Source: Candidatus Bathycorpusculum sp. (GTDB lineage: Archaea; Thermoproteota; Bathyarchaeia; Bathyarchaeales; Bathycorpusculaceae). Taken from it: a stretch of 10,344 nucleotides of DNA. Location: assembly GCA_009779045.1 (NCBI GenBank), contig WREZ01000028.1, positions 1 through 10,344 of the forward strand, read 5' to 3'. Every line of letters starts with the position of its first letter. Within the stretch, counting starts at the first letter, position 1. Position numbers and translations under genes: made by a program. The notes under the pieces were generated by a model. That model had not been told where the DNA came from. It was given only the letters and a program-made list of their open reading frames with translations, and ran no database searches. Below, piece after piece: positions 1 to 6,308 of this stretch.

Positions 1-113
1 ACCAATATAGTAACTATTAATGCTAAAAATATAGTAAAGAGTATAAGAATTTTTTTCCTCTGCCCCTTGCTATAGAGTTTCTTTATGTCAGCTGTTGTGG
101 CAGTAACAGTCAT
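1..113 (-). CDS. FecCD/BtuC-type ABC transporter permease, N-terminal fragment
   Basis: Only the first 37 codons are inside the window; the gene runs off the left edge. I found it by translating the reverse strand from the ATG at 113-111. The N-terminus is polar and basic (KKLYSKGQRKK, residues 11-21) and runs straight into a hydrophobic helix (ILILFTIFLALIVTIL, from residue 22). Permeases of the iron-siderophore/cobalamin family usually begin this way. Such permeases form the membrane channel that works with a BtuD-like ATPase and a BtuF-like binding protein to import B12, haem or siderophores. The start lies 6 nt after the stop of the 65-residue ORF and follows the chelatase on the same strand, so all three are probably one operon. 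The family call rests on N-terminal character and context only; another polytopic membrane protein is possible. Confidence 0.5.
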   Translation of the reverse strand, partial: MTVTATTADIKKLYSKGQRKKILILFTIFLALIVTIL

Positions 114-119
114 AAATAC

Positions 120-317
120 TCAAACACCCCTTTCTAACGCGGTTTCACAAACTCTTTGATTAACCAGAGTTTGTTGATGTACACAGGATGTTAAAGTTAA
201 CATACAAGACACATCAGAGGAACTGTGTACAAAATAGCTATGAAAGATATTGCCATAAGCTAAAATAGACAAAACTAATACAGAAGACGACACTCTTAAA
301 GTTGATAACGTTTTCAA
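120..317 (-). CDS. small hypothetical protein (65 aa, TTG start) or leader peptide
   Basis: A 65-codon ORF starts with TTG (317-315) and stops with TGA at 122-120. A perfect Shine-Dalgarno AGGAGGT (330-324) lies 6 nt before the TTG and overlaps the TAG stop of the chelatase, so translation would be coupled. The predicted product has two basic residues near the N-terminus (K2, R8), a hydrophobic segment at about 9-22 that could be a signal peptide or membrane anchor, and a polar C-terminal half with three Cys (38, 45, 57). I do not recognise the family. Against a plain gene, the DNA holds a run of dyads (147-174, 178-231, 235-262, 298-321), one of which folds over the start codon. It may be a small membrane protein of the operon, a leader peptide controlling the permease, a remnant of a binding-protein gene, or an ORF by chance inside a structured RNA. 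Confidence 0.5.
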   Translation of the reverse strand: MKTLSTLRVSSSVLVLSILAYGNIFHSYFVHSSSDVSCMLTLTSCVHQQTLVNQRVCETALERGV

Positions 318-321
318 CTTT
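147..321 (-). promoter_or_regulatory. tandem dyad cluster, possible structured RNA or operator region
   Basis: Consecutive inverted repeats can be read directly. Hairpin 298-321 has an 8-bp perfect stem (AAAGTTGA/TCAACTTT on the minus strand), an 8-nt loop, and contains the TTG start. Dyad 235-262 is TAGCTATG against CATAAGCTA with one bulged A. Dyad 178-231 has perfect 9-bp arms (TGTACACAG/CTGTGTACA) and encloses a near-perfect palindrome at 188-203 (ATGTTAA-AG-TTAACAT). Hairpin 147-174 has 9-bp perfect arms (ACAAACTCT/AGAGTTTGT) and a 10-nt loop. The three left-hand units are separated by only 3 nt each. The block lies between the chelatase and the permease start. It could control expression of the transporter genes as an RNA fold or protein operator. 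No cobalamin-riboswitch B12 box was seen. The function is inference. Confidence 0.4.
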
Positions 322-323
322 TT

Positions 324-330
324 ACCTCCT
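324..330 (-). promoter_or_regulatory. perfect Shine-Dalgarno overlapping a stop codon
   Basis: On the minus strand AGGAGGT sits 6 nt before the TTG start at 317 and shares bases with the TAG stop (331-329) of the chelatase gene. It is one of the two best ribosome binding sites in the window. It is the main evidence that the 65-codon ORF is translated and coupled to the gene before it. Confidence 0.75.
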
Positions 331-2332
331 AATTGTTGTTAGGATGATAGTTGTCATTACACAGGTGATTTCTAACGGCTGAAGCTATAGGGGCTGCGCG
401 TAGCTCTTCTAAACGTAAATATTTACTACCCATAGTCTCAGAGAGTTGTTTAACTAAGCCAAAAGTAAGAAAGCCGTGTTCAGTATCTATAGTAATAGAT
501 TGTATACCTTTAGAGGCAATTTTACATGCAACACTTTTAGCTTCTTCAACAGGATCACCACCATAGAGATTCACATTTGCACGTCCATCTGAAACTAACA
601 CTAACAAGGGAATATCGTCTGTTCGAAGAGAAGATTCAACAGCGTCCAAACCAAGTTTTAATCCATGAGCTAACGGCGTACGACCACCAGTTGGTAAAGT
701 GGCTAAATATTTTTGTGCTAACTCAACACTATTGGTAGGAGGTAAAACAAGTTCTGCTGAGTTTTTACGAAACACCACCATACCCACACGATCTCTACGT
801 TGGTAAGCATCTAATAAAAGAGAAAGAACAGCTCCTTTAGTTGCACTCATACGTTCCTCTGCAGCCATAGAACCACTGGCATCAACCACAAACATAATCA
901 AATTACCCATTTTTGTTTCGCGAATTTTTTCACGCAAATCACAGCTCTCAAGTAAAAGTGCATTCTGTTGATTGTTATTAGTAGCTTCTTTTCGACGTTT
1001 TTGGAAAGGAGCTGCTGCACGTAGAGTTGCATCAAAAGCTAAATCATTAACTTTACCTCTAGGAAGCATACTTGCTACATAATGGCCCCGTTTAGAATCA
1101 CTAATTATTTTTGAACGTCTACCTGAGCCATGGCGTTCAATTTCGTCAAGAACATTAGAAGATAACGGTTTTACAGCATAGGGTTCATCAGCTTGAAAAA
1201 CCTGTTCTTCGGCAGGTTCATCTTGTTTATCTGGCTTATCATTGTTGTTAGAAGGAGTATCATCATTATTTTGTGTCTGAGTTTGTTTATCATTATTCCA
1301 TTTTTGGATGCTTTCATTAATTTGCTGTTGTTCCATTTTTGGTTCTTCAAAGGGTTGACGACGTTGACGATGAGGAAGAACTAATTCAGCAGCTTCTTTA
1401 ATGTCATCCTCAGTGACCTCTATACGGCCATTGTATGCTGCAATAGTGCAAGCCGTTTTGTACATAACTATGTCTGCACGATGTCCATCCACTGCAAAAT
1501 CAGTACAAATCTGCGTTATCAAATCAAGCAAATCAGAATGTAACTTTACCTTAGGCAGAAGCATGGTTGCAGACAAAATCTTTTGACGTATACTCTCCTG
1601 GGCAAATAAATTTGCGTCAATAAATGCAGATGGGTTGTTTTCAAAGTCAATGCGTCGACGTATTATTTCTGCTCTAGCTTCCCGGTAGGGTATACCTTTG
1701 ATTTCAACTGAGAGCGCAAAACGATCCAAAAGTTGAGGCCTAAGTTCACCTTCTTCAGGATTCATGGTCCCTATTAAAACAAATTGTGAGGGGTGACTAA
1801 AAGAAACCCCCTCGCGTTCAACAAAATTTACACCCATAGCTGCGGCATCAAGTAAAACATCAACTAAGTGATCATCAAGTAAGTTAACTTCGTCTATATA
1901 GAGAAGATTACGATTCGCTTGAGCTAAAATTCCAGGGTCAAAGTGTTTCTCGCCGGTTTTAATAGCTTTTTCAATATCAATGGTACCTACTAAGCGATCC
2001 TCTGTAGCACCAACAGGTAACTCAACCACTGAAACAGAACATTTAGCAGTGGGCAATTTTTCATTACGCACATTTTTTGAACCACAAACATCACATAGGT
2101 CTTTAAGATTTTTGGGGTCACAACGAAAAGGACAATTAGAAACAACCTCCACTTCCGGCAAAAGGTTAGCTAAGGCACGTACAGTTAAAGATTTACCAGT
2201 CCCCTTCTCACCCCTAAGAAGAACTCCACCTATTTTTGGGTTAATCACATTTAGAATAAGAGCCAACTTCATTTTTTCTTGACCAACAATAGCACTAAAG
2301 GGATAAACCATTTTGTTATTTTGCGACCGCAT
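329..2332 (-). CDS. fused ChlI/ChlD-type metal chelatase subunit (putative cobaltochelatase)
   Basis: This is an ATP-driven motor subunit of the Mg/Co-chelatase family, which pushes a divalent metal into a tetrapyrrole together with a CobN/ChlH-like subunit not seen here. The N-terminal AAA+ ATPase (about 10-320) has Walker A GEKGTGKS (41-48), Walker B LLYIDE (143-148), and the [18 protein letters not shown] region (188-205). A four-Cys cluster (C67, C71, C80, C83) after Walker A suggests a bound zinc. A polar Gln/Asn/Asp/Glu-rich linker (about 325-385) leads to the GRRS...RGHYVAS segment (404-421) and a C-terminal VWA domain (about 477-655) with an intact MIDAS: DASGS (484-488), T552 and D582. 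The domain order and 667-residue length fit archaeal putative cobaltochelatases. The start is uncertain. ATG 2332 has an AGGA only 1 nt away, while ATG 2311 gives [11 protein letters not shown], which looks like a typical family N-terminus. It is the first gene of the operon, with a TATA box near 2375. Confidence 0.9.
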   Translation of the reverse strand: MRSQNNKMVYPFSAIVGQEKMKLALILNVINPKIGGVLLRGEKGTGKSLTVRALANLLPEVEVVSNCPFRCDPKNLKDLCDVCGSKNVRNEKLPTAKCSVSVVELPVGATEDRLVGTIDIEKAIKTGEKHFDPGILAQANRNLLYIDEVNLLDDHLVDVLLDAAAMGVNFVEREGVSFSHPSQFVLIGTMNPEEGELRPQLLDRFALSVEIKGIPYREARAEIIRRRIDFENNPSAFIDANLFAQESIRQKILSATMLLPKVKLHSDLLDLITQICTDFAVDGHRADIVMYKTACTIAAYNGRIEVTEDDIKEAAELVLPHRQRRQPFEEPKMEQQQINESIQKWNNDKQTQTQNNDDTPSNNNDKPDKQDEPAEEQVFQADEPYAVKPLSSNVLDEIERHGSGRRSKIISDSKRGHYVASMLPRGKVNDLAFDATLRAAAPFQKRRKEATNNNQQNALLLESCDLREKIRETKMGNLIMFVVDASGSMAAEERMSATKGAVLSLLLDAYQRRDRVGMVVFRKNSAELVLPPTNSVELAQKYLATLPTGGRTPLAHGLKLGLDAVESSLRTDDIPLLVLVSDGRANVNLYGGDPVEEAKSVACKIASKGIQSITIDTEHGFLTFGLVKQLSETMGSKYLRLEELRAAPIASAVRNHLCNDNYHPNNN

Positions 2333-2370
2333 ATCCTAAATTGCCACCAAACAAAAATTAGCCAATAAAA

Positions 2371-2379
2371 CATATAAAT
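2371..2379 (-). promoter_or_regulatory. TATA box of the chelatase operon
   Basis: The minus strand reads GATTTATATG, close to the archaeal TTTATATA box, about 40 nt before the first ATG. A start of transcription about 26 nt downstream would fall near 2350 and give a short leader. The bases just upstream (AAACGAT) are compatible with a BRE. Assigned by sequence and spacing only. Confidence 0.5.
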
Positions 2380-2401
2380 CATCGTTTAACTCAAATTAAT
2401 A

Positions 2402-2424
2402 ACAAGTTGATAAACACAAGTTGA
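2402..2424. repeat. short direct repeat ACAAGTTGA in the divergent intergenic region
   Basis: ACAAGTTGA occurs at 2402-2410 and again at 2416-2424, a 14-nt period, upstream of the chelatase TATA box. It could be a regulator site for either divergent unit. It could also be chance in this A/C-rich stretch. Confidence 0.3.
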
Positions 2425-2523
2425 ACAAAACAAAAAACAACACACAAACACACATAAATTTTATCCAATCTTTTAGAAGCTTCAAAAATTGTGTTTATAC
2501 GTGGAAGTGGGGTGTTTGTTTGG

Positions 2524-2544
2524 TTTTTGGTTTTTGGTTTTTGG
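2524..2544. repeat. TTTTTGG tandem repeat, three units
   Basis: Three perfect 7-bp units TTTTTGG lie just upstream of the probable thpR promoter. The tract lies in the G/T-rich half of the divergent region and produces the odd WFLVFGFWL string if translated. This supports treating that stretch as non-coding. A slippage-prone tract next to a promoter could vary in copy number between strains. Confidence 0.7.
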
Positions 2545-2547
2545 TTA

Positions 2548-2557
2548 AACTTTTATG
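2548..2557 (+). promoter_or_regulatory. possible TATA box of thpR-cca
   Basis: The stretch TTAAACTTTTATG has a TATA-like core (TTTTATG) with an A-rich element before it. Initiation about 26 nt downstream would fall near 2580 and leave a leader of about 10 nt before the ATG at 2590. A second candidate, TTATATG near 2567, would place the start almost on the ATG, as in leaderless archaeal mRNAs. Confidence 0.3.
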
Positions 2558-2589
2558 TTGGAATGTTATATGGGTATATTGAAAGTAAA

Positions 2590-3150
2590 ATGTCTGAACA
2601 AATTCGAAGCTTTATTGCTTTTGACATACAGAATGAGAATTTAGTAAATAGGATAGCCTCAGTGCAAAAATTGTTAATGCAAACTAATGCAGATCTTAAA
2701 CTTGTTTCTCCTAAAAATATTCATATTACCATAAGGTTTTTGGGTGTTATAAGTCCTGAGATGGTTAATAAGGTTTATGAGGTTATGAAGAAGGTAAAGT
2801 TTGTTCCCTTTAATATTCAACTGCAGGGTTTAGGGGTTTTTCCAACAGTTAATTATCCACGGGTTGTTTGGGCTGGGATTACGTTGGGGGCTGCGCAGTT
2901 GCGAAGTATTTTTGAGCAGTTAGAGCCTATGCTTCATGACTTAGGTCTTGCGCCGGAACCAGAGTTTAATGCGCATTTAACTATAGCGCGGGTTAGTTCA
3001 GGAGCAAATAAGCAGCGACTGGTTGATTTTGTTACACGTCATCAAGAGTATGAATTTGGAAACATTAAGGCAAACTGTTTACGACTAAAGAGAAGTCAAC
3101 TCTCGCCTGTTGGTCCTACTTATACTACTTTGAAGGAATATAGTCCATAA
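2590..3150 (+). CDS. thpR: RNA 2',3'-cyclic phosphodiesterase (2H family)
   Basis: This 2H phosphoesterase opens 2',3'-cyclic phosphates on RNA ends and is related to the enzymes once called 2'-5' RNA ligase (LigT). Both signature motifs are intact: HIT at residues 45-47 (NIHITIRFLG) and HLT at 129-131 (NAHLTIARV). Each contributes a catalytic His and Thr. Length from this start is 186 residues, normal for the family. The reading frame is open back to 2491. The extra 33 residues would be a low-complexity Trp/Phe/Gly string encoded by a TTTTTGG repeat, and MSEQIRSFIAFD is the expected N-terminus, so the ATG at 2590 is chosen. No strong Shine-Dalgarno is seen, so translation may be leaderless or from a short leader. 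It lies 15 nt before cca, forming a probable operon for RNA 3'-end handling. Its coding strand is notably G+T rich. Confidence 0.92.
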   Translation: MSEQIRSFIAFDIQNENLVNRIASVQKLLMQTNADLKLVSPKNIHITIRFLGVISPEMVNKVYEVMKKVKFVPFNIQLQGLGVFPTVNYPRVVWAGITLGAAQLRSIFEQLEPMLHDLGLAPEPEFNAHLTIARVSSGANKQRLVDFVTRHQEYEFGNIKANCLRLKRSQLSPVGPTYTTLKEYSP

Positions 3151-3165
3151 TGTGAAGCGACAGGT

Positions 3166-4617
3166 ATGCAAATTGAACTTGAAGCCTTAAACCGGCAGGT
3201 TTTAGAAAAAATTACACCTACACCTGAAGAGTACCGGGTAGTTGAGACTTTAAGCAGACACTTAGAACAACAAATTCTAAAAGCGTGTCAACAACAAAAC
3301 ATAAACGCTACTGTTAGGGTAGAGGGTTCGATAGCTAAAGACACTTGGCTAAAAGAAAACCCTGACATTGACATTTTCATACGCCTACCTACAAATATTT
3401 TACGAAAAAACCTAGGAGAAGTTGGTTTAACAATTGCCAGAGTAGCCATGACACAAGAGGCCACGACAATTACAGAGAGGTATGCTGAACATCCATATCT
3501 TGAAATCAACATAGAAAATCAACGAGCAGATATTGTTCCCTGCTATAACATAAAACCCGGGGAGGAGTGGCAGAGTGCAACAGATAGAACGCCCTATCAT
3601 ACAGATTATATTAGACAACACCTAACCCCTAAAATGCGTGGAGAAGTACGACTGCTTAAACAATTCATGCAGGGCGTGGGGGTGTATGGGGCGGAAATTA
3701 AAGTAGGAGGATTTAGCGGTTACCTCTGCGAACTATTAATTTTAACATACAGCTCATTTGTTCAAACAATACAAGCCTTTGCCGCCTACAATAAACGAGC
3801 TATAATTGACATAGAACATCATTACTTAAATAAAGAAAAAGAGTTAGCAATGTTGTTTTCGGAGCCCTTGGTTATTATTGATCCAGTAGATAAGGCTCGA
3901 AATGTGGCCTCCGCCGTACAAACAGACAAACTTTACTATTTCATAGGAGCAACAAGAACATTTCTACAAAAACCCTCAAAAAATTTCTTTTTTACACCCA
4001 AACAATCACCACTTACAGCAAAAGCATTGGAACAACAATTAGACAAGCGTAGCTCAGCAGTGCTATTTGTAGTTACAGGTAACATTCAAACAGTACCGGA
4101 TGTACTTTGGGGACAACTCTATAAAACCAAACGCGCTCTACATAAATTATTAGAACTAAATGATTATAAAGTGTTAAGGGACGCTGTGTGGAGCAACGAA
4201 AAAACACTTAACATCTTTATTTTTGAGCTAGAGCAACAGGTTATTGCTAACATTAAAAAACATGCAGGACCACCCCTTGAACGCTTAGATGAATGTAACA
4301 GTTTTCTTGCCAAATACACAAAAAAGGAGCAAACAATTGCGGGACCCTATATTGAAGAAGGCAAATGGGTTGTTGAAATCACACGCAAACACACAGATGC
4401 CATAACGCTCTTAAAAGAAAAACTTGCAAAGGATAACGTGAAAAACGTTGGCGTCTCAGAATTATTCACTAAAACGTTCAAAGAAGGTTTTTCAGTTTTA
4501 GCTAACAAAGAAATTATCAAAATTTACAACAAAAAAGAAGATACATATGAGTTTAGGGTTTTCTTAACGACATTTTTGTCGGGAACCCCGTTTTGGTTAA
4601 CACTAAATCATGTATGA
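3166..4617 (+). CDS. cca: CCA-adding tRNA nucleotidyltransferase, archaeal class I
   Basis: It adds or repairs the 3'-terminal CCA of tRNAs from CTP and ATP without a nucleic acid template. The nucleotidyltransferase signature is clear: GS at 54-55 in EGSIAKDTWL, the two metal-binding Asp D67 and D69 in DIDIFI, and the third carboxylate D122 in RADIVPCY. KVGGFSGYLCELL (179-191) is the conserved central-domain motif of archaeal enzymes. The C-terminus follows the family ending with YEFRVFLTTFLSGTPFW. At 483 residues it is somewhat longer than the roughly 440-450 I expect for archaeal homologues, with no obvious extra domain. The ATG at 3166 is preceded by a weak ACAGGT; a GTG at 3152 is out of frame. 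It follows thpR with a 15-nt gap, so the two are probably co-transcribed. The coding strand switches here to A+C-rich, unlike thpR. Confidence 0.96.
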   Translation: MQIELEALNRQVLEKITPTPEEYRVVETLSRHLEQQILKACQQQNINATVRVEGSIAKDTWLKENPDIDIFIRLPTNILRKNLGEVGLTIARVAMTQEATTITERYAEHPYLEINIENQRADIVPCYNIKPGEEWQSATDRTPYHTDYIRQHLTPKMRGEVRLLKQFMQGVGVYGAEIKVGGFSGYLCELLILTYSSFVQTIQAFAAYNKRAIIDIEHHYLNKEKELAMLFSEPLVIIDPVDKARNVASAVQTDKLYYFIGATRTFLQKPSKNFFFTPKQSPLTAKALEQQLDKRSSAVLFVVTGNIQTVPDVLWGQLYKTKRALHKLLELNDYKVLRDAVWSNEKTLNIFIFELEQQVIANIKKHAGPPLERLDECNSFLAKYTKKEQTIAGPYIEEGKWVVEITRKHTDAITLLKEKLAKDNVKNVGVSELFTKTFKEGFSVLANKEIIKIYNKKEDTYEFRVFLTTFLSGTPFWLTLNHV

Positions 4618-4623
4618 AAATAG

Positions 4624-4659
4624 GGGACTTTTGTCCCAAGAAACTGTTCTGACCAGAAC
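4624..4659. terminator. two small hairpins between convergent genes
   Basis: Between the cca stop (4617) and the nuclease stop (4662) lie two perfect 5-bp hairpins: GGGAC-TTTT-GTCCC (4624-4637) and GTTCT-GACC-AGAAC (4646-4659). They could end transcription in both directions or protect the mRNA 3' ends. Neither has the U-run typical of archaeal termination right after it, so the role is uncertain. Confidence 0.35.
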
Positions 4660-4661
4660 TA

Positions 4662-5942
4662 TCAGGGTTTACATATGCCACATGGTTTATATCCAGCGTC
4701 TAATGCGGCTTGTTGGGAGTCAAAGTGTACTCTGTTTTGTTCGGTAGGCACTGATCTGCAGGTGGTTAAGTGGAAGGTTTTACTAGTTTTAGTACCAATA
4801 CATGGTGATGTCGCTGTAGTTGTCGCTGAAGGTGTGGGGGGCGTGGATTCTTGTGTGTTTGCTGTAGAAACGGTTTTTTCATCATCGATTACTGGTATGT
4901 TTTGGAGGAATTGGTTGCTGAAGTCTATTTTAAGTTCTATCCAAAGAGGTAAATGGTCTGACATCTCAAAGGTGCGCCAGTTTGTCATATAATAGGTTGT
5001 TATCTGTTTTTCTGTTTTGTCCTTTGTGTATTTTTCGTCAAAATATTTGACGTAAACAGACAAATCATTGGGGGTATAGACCGATTCTGTAAAATCAAAC
5101 GCTCCAGCTTTCTGTTGGCCTTCAGAAAAAACAGTCATATTATTGTCAAGTTTCAGTTTGAAGGCGATTTGATCGTAAAACATAGTTTGTCGTAAATCCG
5201 TTGGGTGTTCCCGGATGGCCTGTGGAATATAAAAGCCCTTTGGAACGCCGTTCTTATCAACACCCTGTTCCAGTGCTTTCATGGTAGCATCGCTGTGCTT
5301 GAAAATATTGAAATCTCCAAGTAAAATGTAGCTTTCATTTTCTTTGTTAGCACGTGCTATCAAGAACTTGGCAATAGCATCAATTTCTGCCACACGACGT
5401 GCGTCTTCGCTCGAAGAAGTTCCATAATATACATGAACCGTTGTTAATATAAAACGGAACCACCCAGCTTGAAACGCCACGCAAAACGGTGTACGAGCGA
5501 ATTGCCATTTTCCATCAACAAGTTTAGTATCGGGCAGTACGATTTTACCGGCCATTTTACGGAAAAAGACTTTGCATCGGTCAAAAATAAAGGCCGTGCG
5601 TTCTCCGCCACCTGCAGTGCCTTCTGTACTGTCGGTTACTATGTAATCCCAGTTAGGACCCAATAATGCAACAAGCTTCTGTAAACCATCTAAATTAGCA
5701 GCAACCTCTTGAACGGCAACTAAATCAAAACGACTAACAATTTCAGCCATATAATGAATACTTTCAGCACGCCGATTATCACCAAACGCACGAATGTTCC
5801 ATGTAGCAAGCAAAAGGGTGTCAGTAGCTGTTTTAGCAGGAATCTGACGGTCAAGCTGATCACGTAATAATAAAAGTTTTTTCACAACACGACTTCTTTC
5901 TGAATCATCTTTAAACCTTTTAAGTGCAGAATACATCGGCAT
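4662..5942 (-). CDS. endonuclease/exonuclease/phosphatase family protein with C-terminal Ada-like zinc domain
   Basis: A DNase I-like metal-dependent phosphodiesterase whose substrate cannot be read from the sequence. With the start at 5942 it has 426 residues. Conserved positions are intact: N49 in ATWNIRAFG, E79 in VAVQEVA, GERTAF (113-118), H170 in TTVHVYYG, GDFN (209-212), and SDHLP (328-332) with the general-base His. A Ser/Thr/Pro-rich linker (about 357-380) leads to a 46-residue tail with H391, C395, C421 and C424, resembling the Ada metal-binding fold. The metallo-beta-lactamase protein next door ends in nearly the same tail. There is no signal peptide, so the enzyme is probably cytoplasmic. 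The frame is open to ATG 5966, but ATG 5942 is preferred: GGGAAG lies 8 nt upstream (5956-5951), and family members, as I recall, start close to the YSALK...RVVKKLL helix. Convergent to cca, divergent from the hydrolase operon. Confidence 0.88.
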   Translation of the reverse strand: MPMYSALKRFKDDSERSRVVKKLLLLRDQLDRQIPAKTATDTLLLATWNIRAFGDNRRAESIHYMAEIVSRFDLVAVQEVAANLDGLQKLVALLGPNWDYIVTDSTEGTAGGGERTAFIFDRCKVFFRKMAGKIVLPDTKLVDGKWQFARTPFCVAFQAGWFRFILTTVHVYYGTSSSEDARRVAEIDAIAKFLIARANKENESYILLGDFNIFKHSDATMKALEQGVDKNGVPKGFYIPQAIREHPTDLRQTMFYDQIAFKLKLDNNMTVFSEGQQKAGAFDFTESVYTPNDLSVYVKYFDEKYTKDKTEKQITTYYMTNWRTFEMSDHLPLWIELKIDFSNQFLQNIPVIDDEKTVSTANTQESTPPTPSATTTATSPCIGTKTSKTFHLTTCRSVPTEQNRVHFDSQQAALDAGYKPCGICKP

Positions 5943-5977
5943 AAGAATTACTTCCCATTTACACATTAATATACACT

Positions 5978-5987
5978 TATTATATGA
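5978..5987 (-). promoter_or_regulatory. possible TATA box of the nuclease gene
   Basis: The minus strand reads TCATATAATA. Initiation about 26 nt downstream would fall near 5957, inside the longest version of the ORF but just before ATG 5942. This mildly supports the shorter start. A second TATA-like string lies at 5968-5975. Confidence 0.35.
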
Positions 5988-6054
5988 ATGTATCTCTCAC
6001 CCAAATTTTGGACGTATAAAACAAGGATAAGACTTTTTTTAGAAAACCCTTAAC

Positions 6055-6081
6055 AGTATAAAAAGAGTTGTATATTATAAG
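6055..6081 (+). promoter_or_regulatory. possible TATA boxes of the hydrolase operon
   Basis: Two TATA-like strings, AGTATAAAAAG (6055-6065) and GTATATTATAAG (6070-6081), lie between the divergent nuclease and hydrolase units. Initiation about 26 nt downstream gives a leader of roughly 35-65 nt before the small gene at 6147. GTATAAAA also occurs at 6014-6021. The functional box cannot be chosen from sequence alone. Confidence 0.35.
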
Positions 6082-6146
6082 AATACATAATGAGTAAATG
6101 ATAAATTCTTCAAAGACACTGTTAGAAACATATATGAGGCAAAAAT

Positions 6147-6308
6147 ATGGCTGCATACCCCATAAAATTTGAAGAGTTATCAGAATACAATCAACAGTTT
6201 TTCCTAACAGAAAATGCACTAAACAAAGTATCAGCTATACTTAACATGGAATACAGGTCAGCACAAAAAAGTGCAACAATGATGAGGATTATAGGAGGAC
6301 ACTATTAA
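6147..6308 (+). CDS. small hypothetical protein (53 aa)
   Basis: An ATG ORF of 53 codons ends in TAA at 6306-6308, and the ATG of the next gene follows directly with no spacer. A GAGG at 6136-6139 stands 7 nt before its start. Its last codons supply the AGGAGG ribosome binding site of the next gene, so the two would be translationally coupled. The product is polar and mixed in charge: it begins MAAYPIKFEELSEYNQQFF, contains a probable amphipathic helix (about residues 21-46), and ends MMRIIGGHY. It has no Cys, signal peptide or membrane segment. I do not recognise a family. Ribosome binding site, start, stop and spacing all agree, which is why I call it a gene. Its length means chance cannot be excluded. 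It may be a partner or translational starter for the secreted hydrolase. Confidence 0.55.
   Translation: MAAYPIKFEELSEYNQQFFLTENALNKVSAILNMEYRSAQKSATMMRIIGGHY
6293..6298 (+). promoter_or_regulatory. Shine-Dalgarno of the secreted hydrolase gene
   Basis: AGGAGG lies 10 nt before ATG 6309, inside the last codons of the 53-codon ORF. It fixes the start of the hydrolase. Together with the abutting TAA-ATG it supports translational coupling. Confidence 0.7.

Noticed and set aside
113..330. Cobalamin riboswitch ahead of the permease
   Set aside because: No B12-box sequence was found, and the dyads do not match the consensus layout I know. Only a generic structured element can be claimed.
1193..2282. 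Plus-strand ORFs inside the chelatase gene
   Set aside because: They lie wholly opposite a gene with intact AAA+ and VWA motifs and show no ribosome binding site or protein-like features.
6001..6011. Small palindrome CCAAA-T-TTTGG in the divergent region as an operator
   Set aside because: An 11-bp AT-rich palindrome is expected by chance here, and no second copy was seen near either promoter.
5980..6219. Minus-strand 79-codon ORF in the divergent intergenic region
   Set aside because: It is antisense to the better-supported 53-codon plus-strand gene and covers the promoter region of both units. It has no Shine-Dalgarno, and its Leu/Ile/Phe/Tyr-rich composition is what AT-rich non-coding DNA gives.
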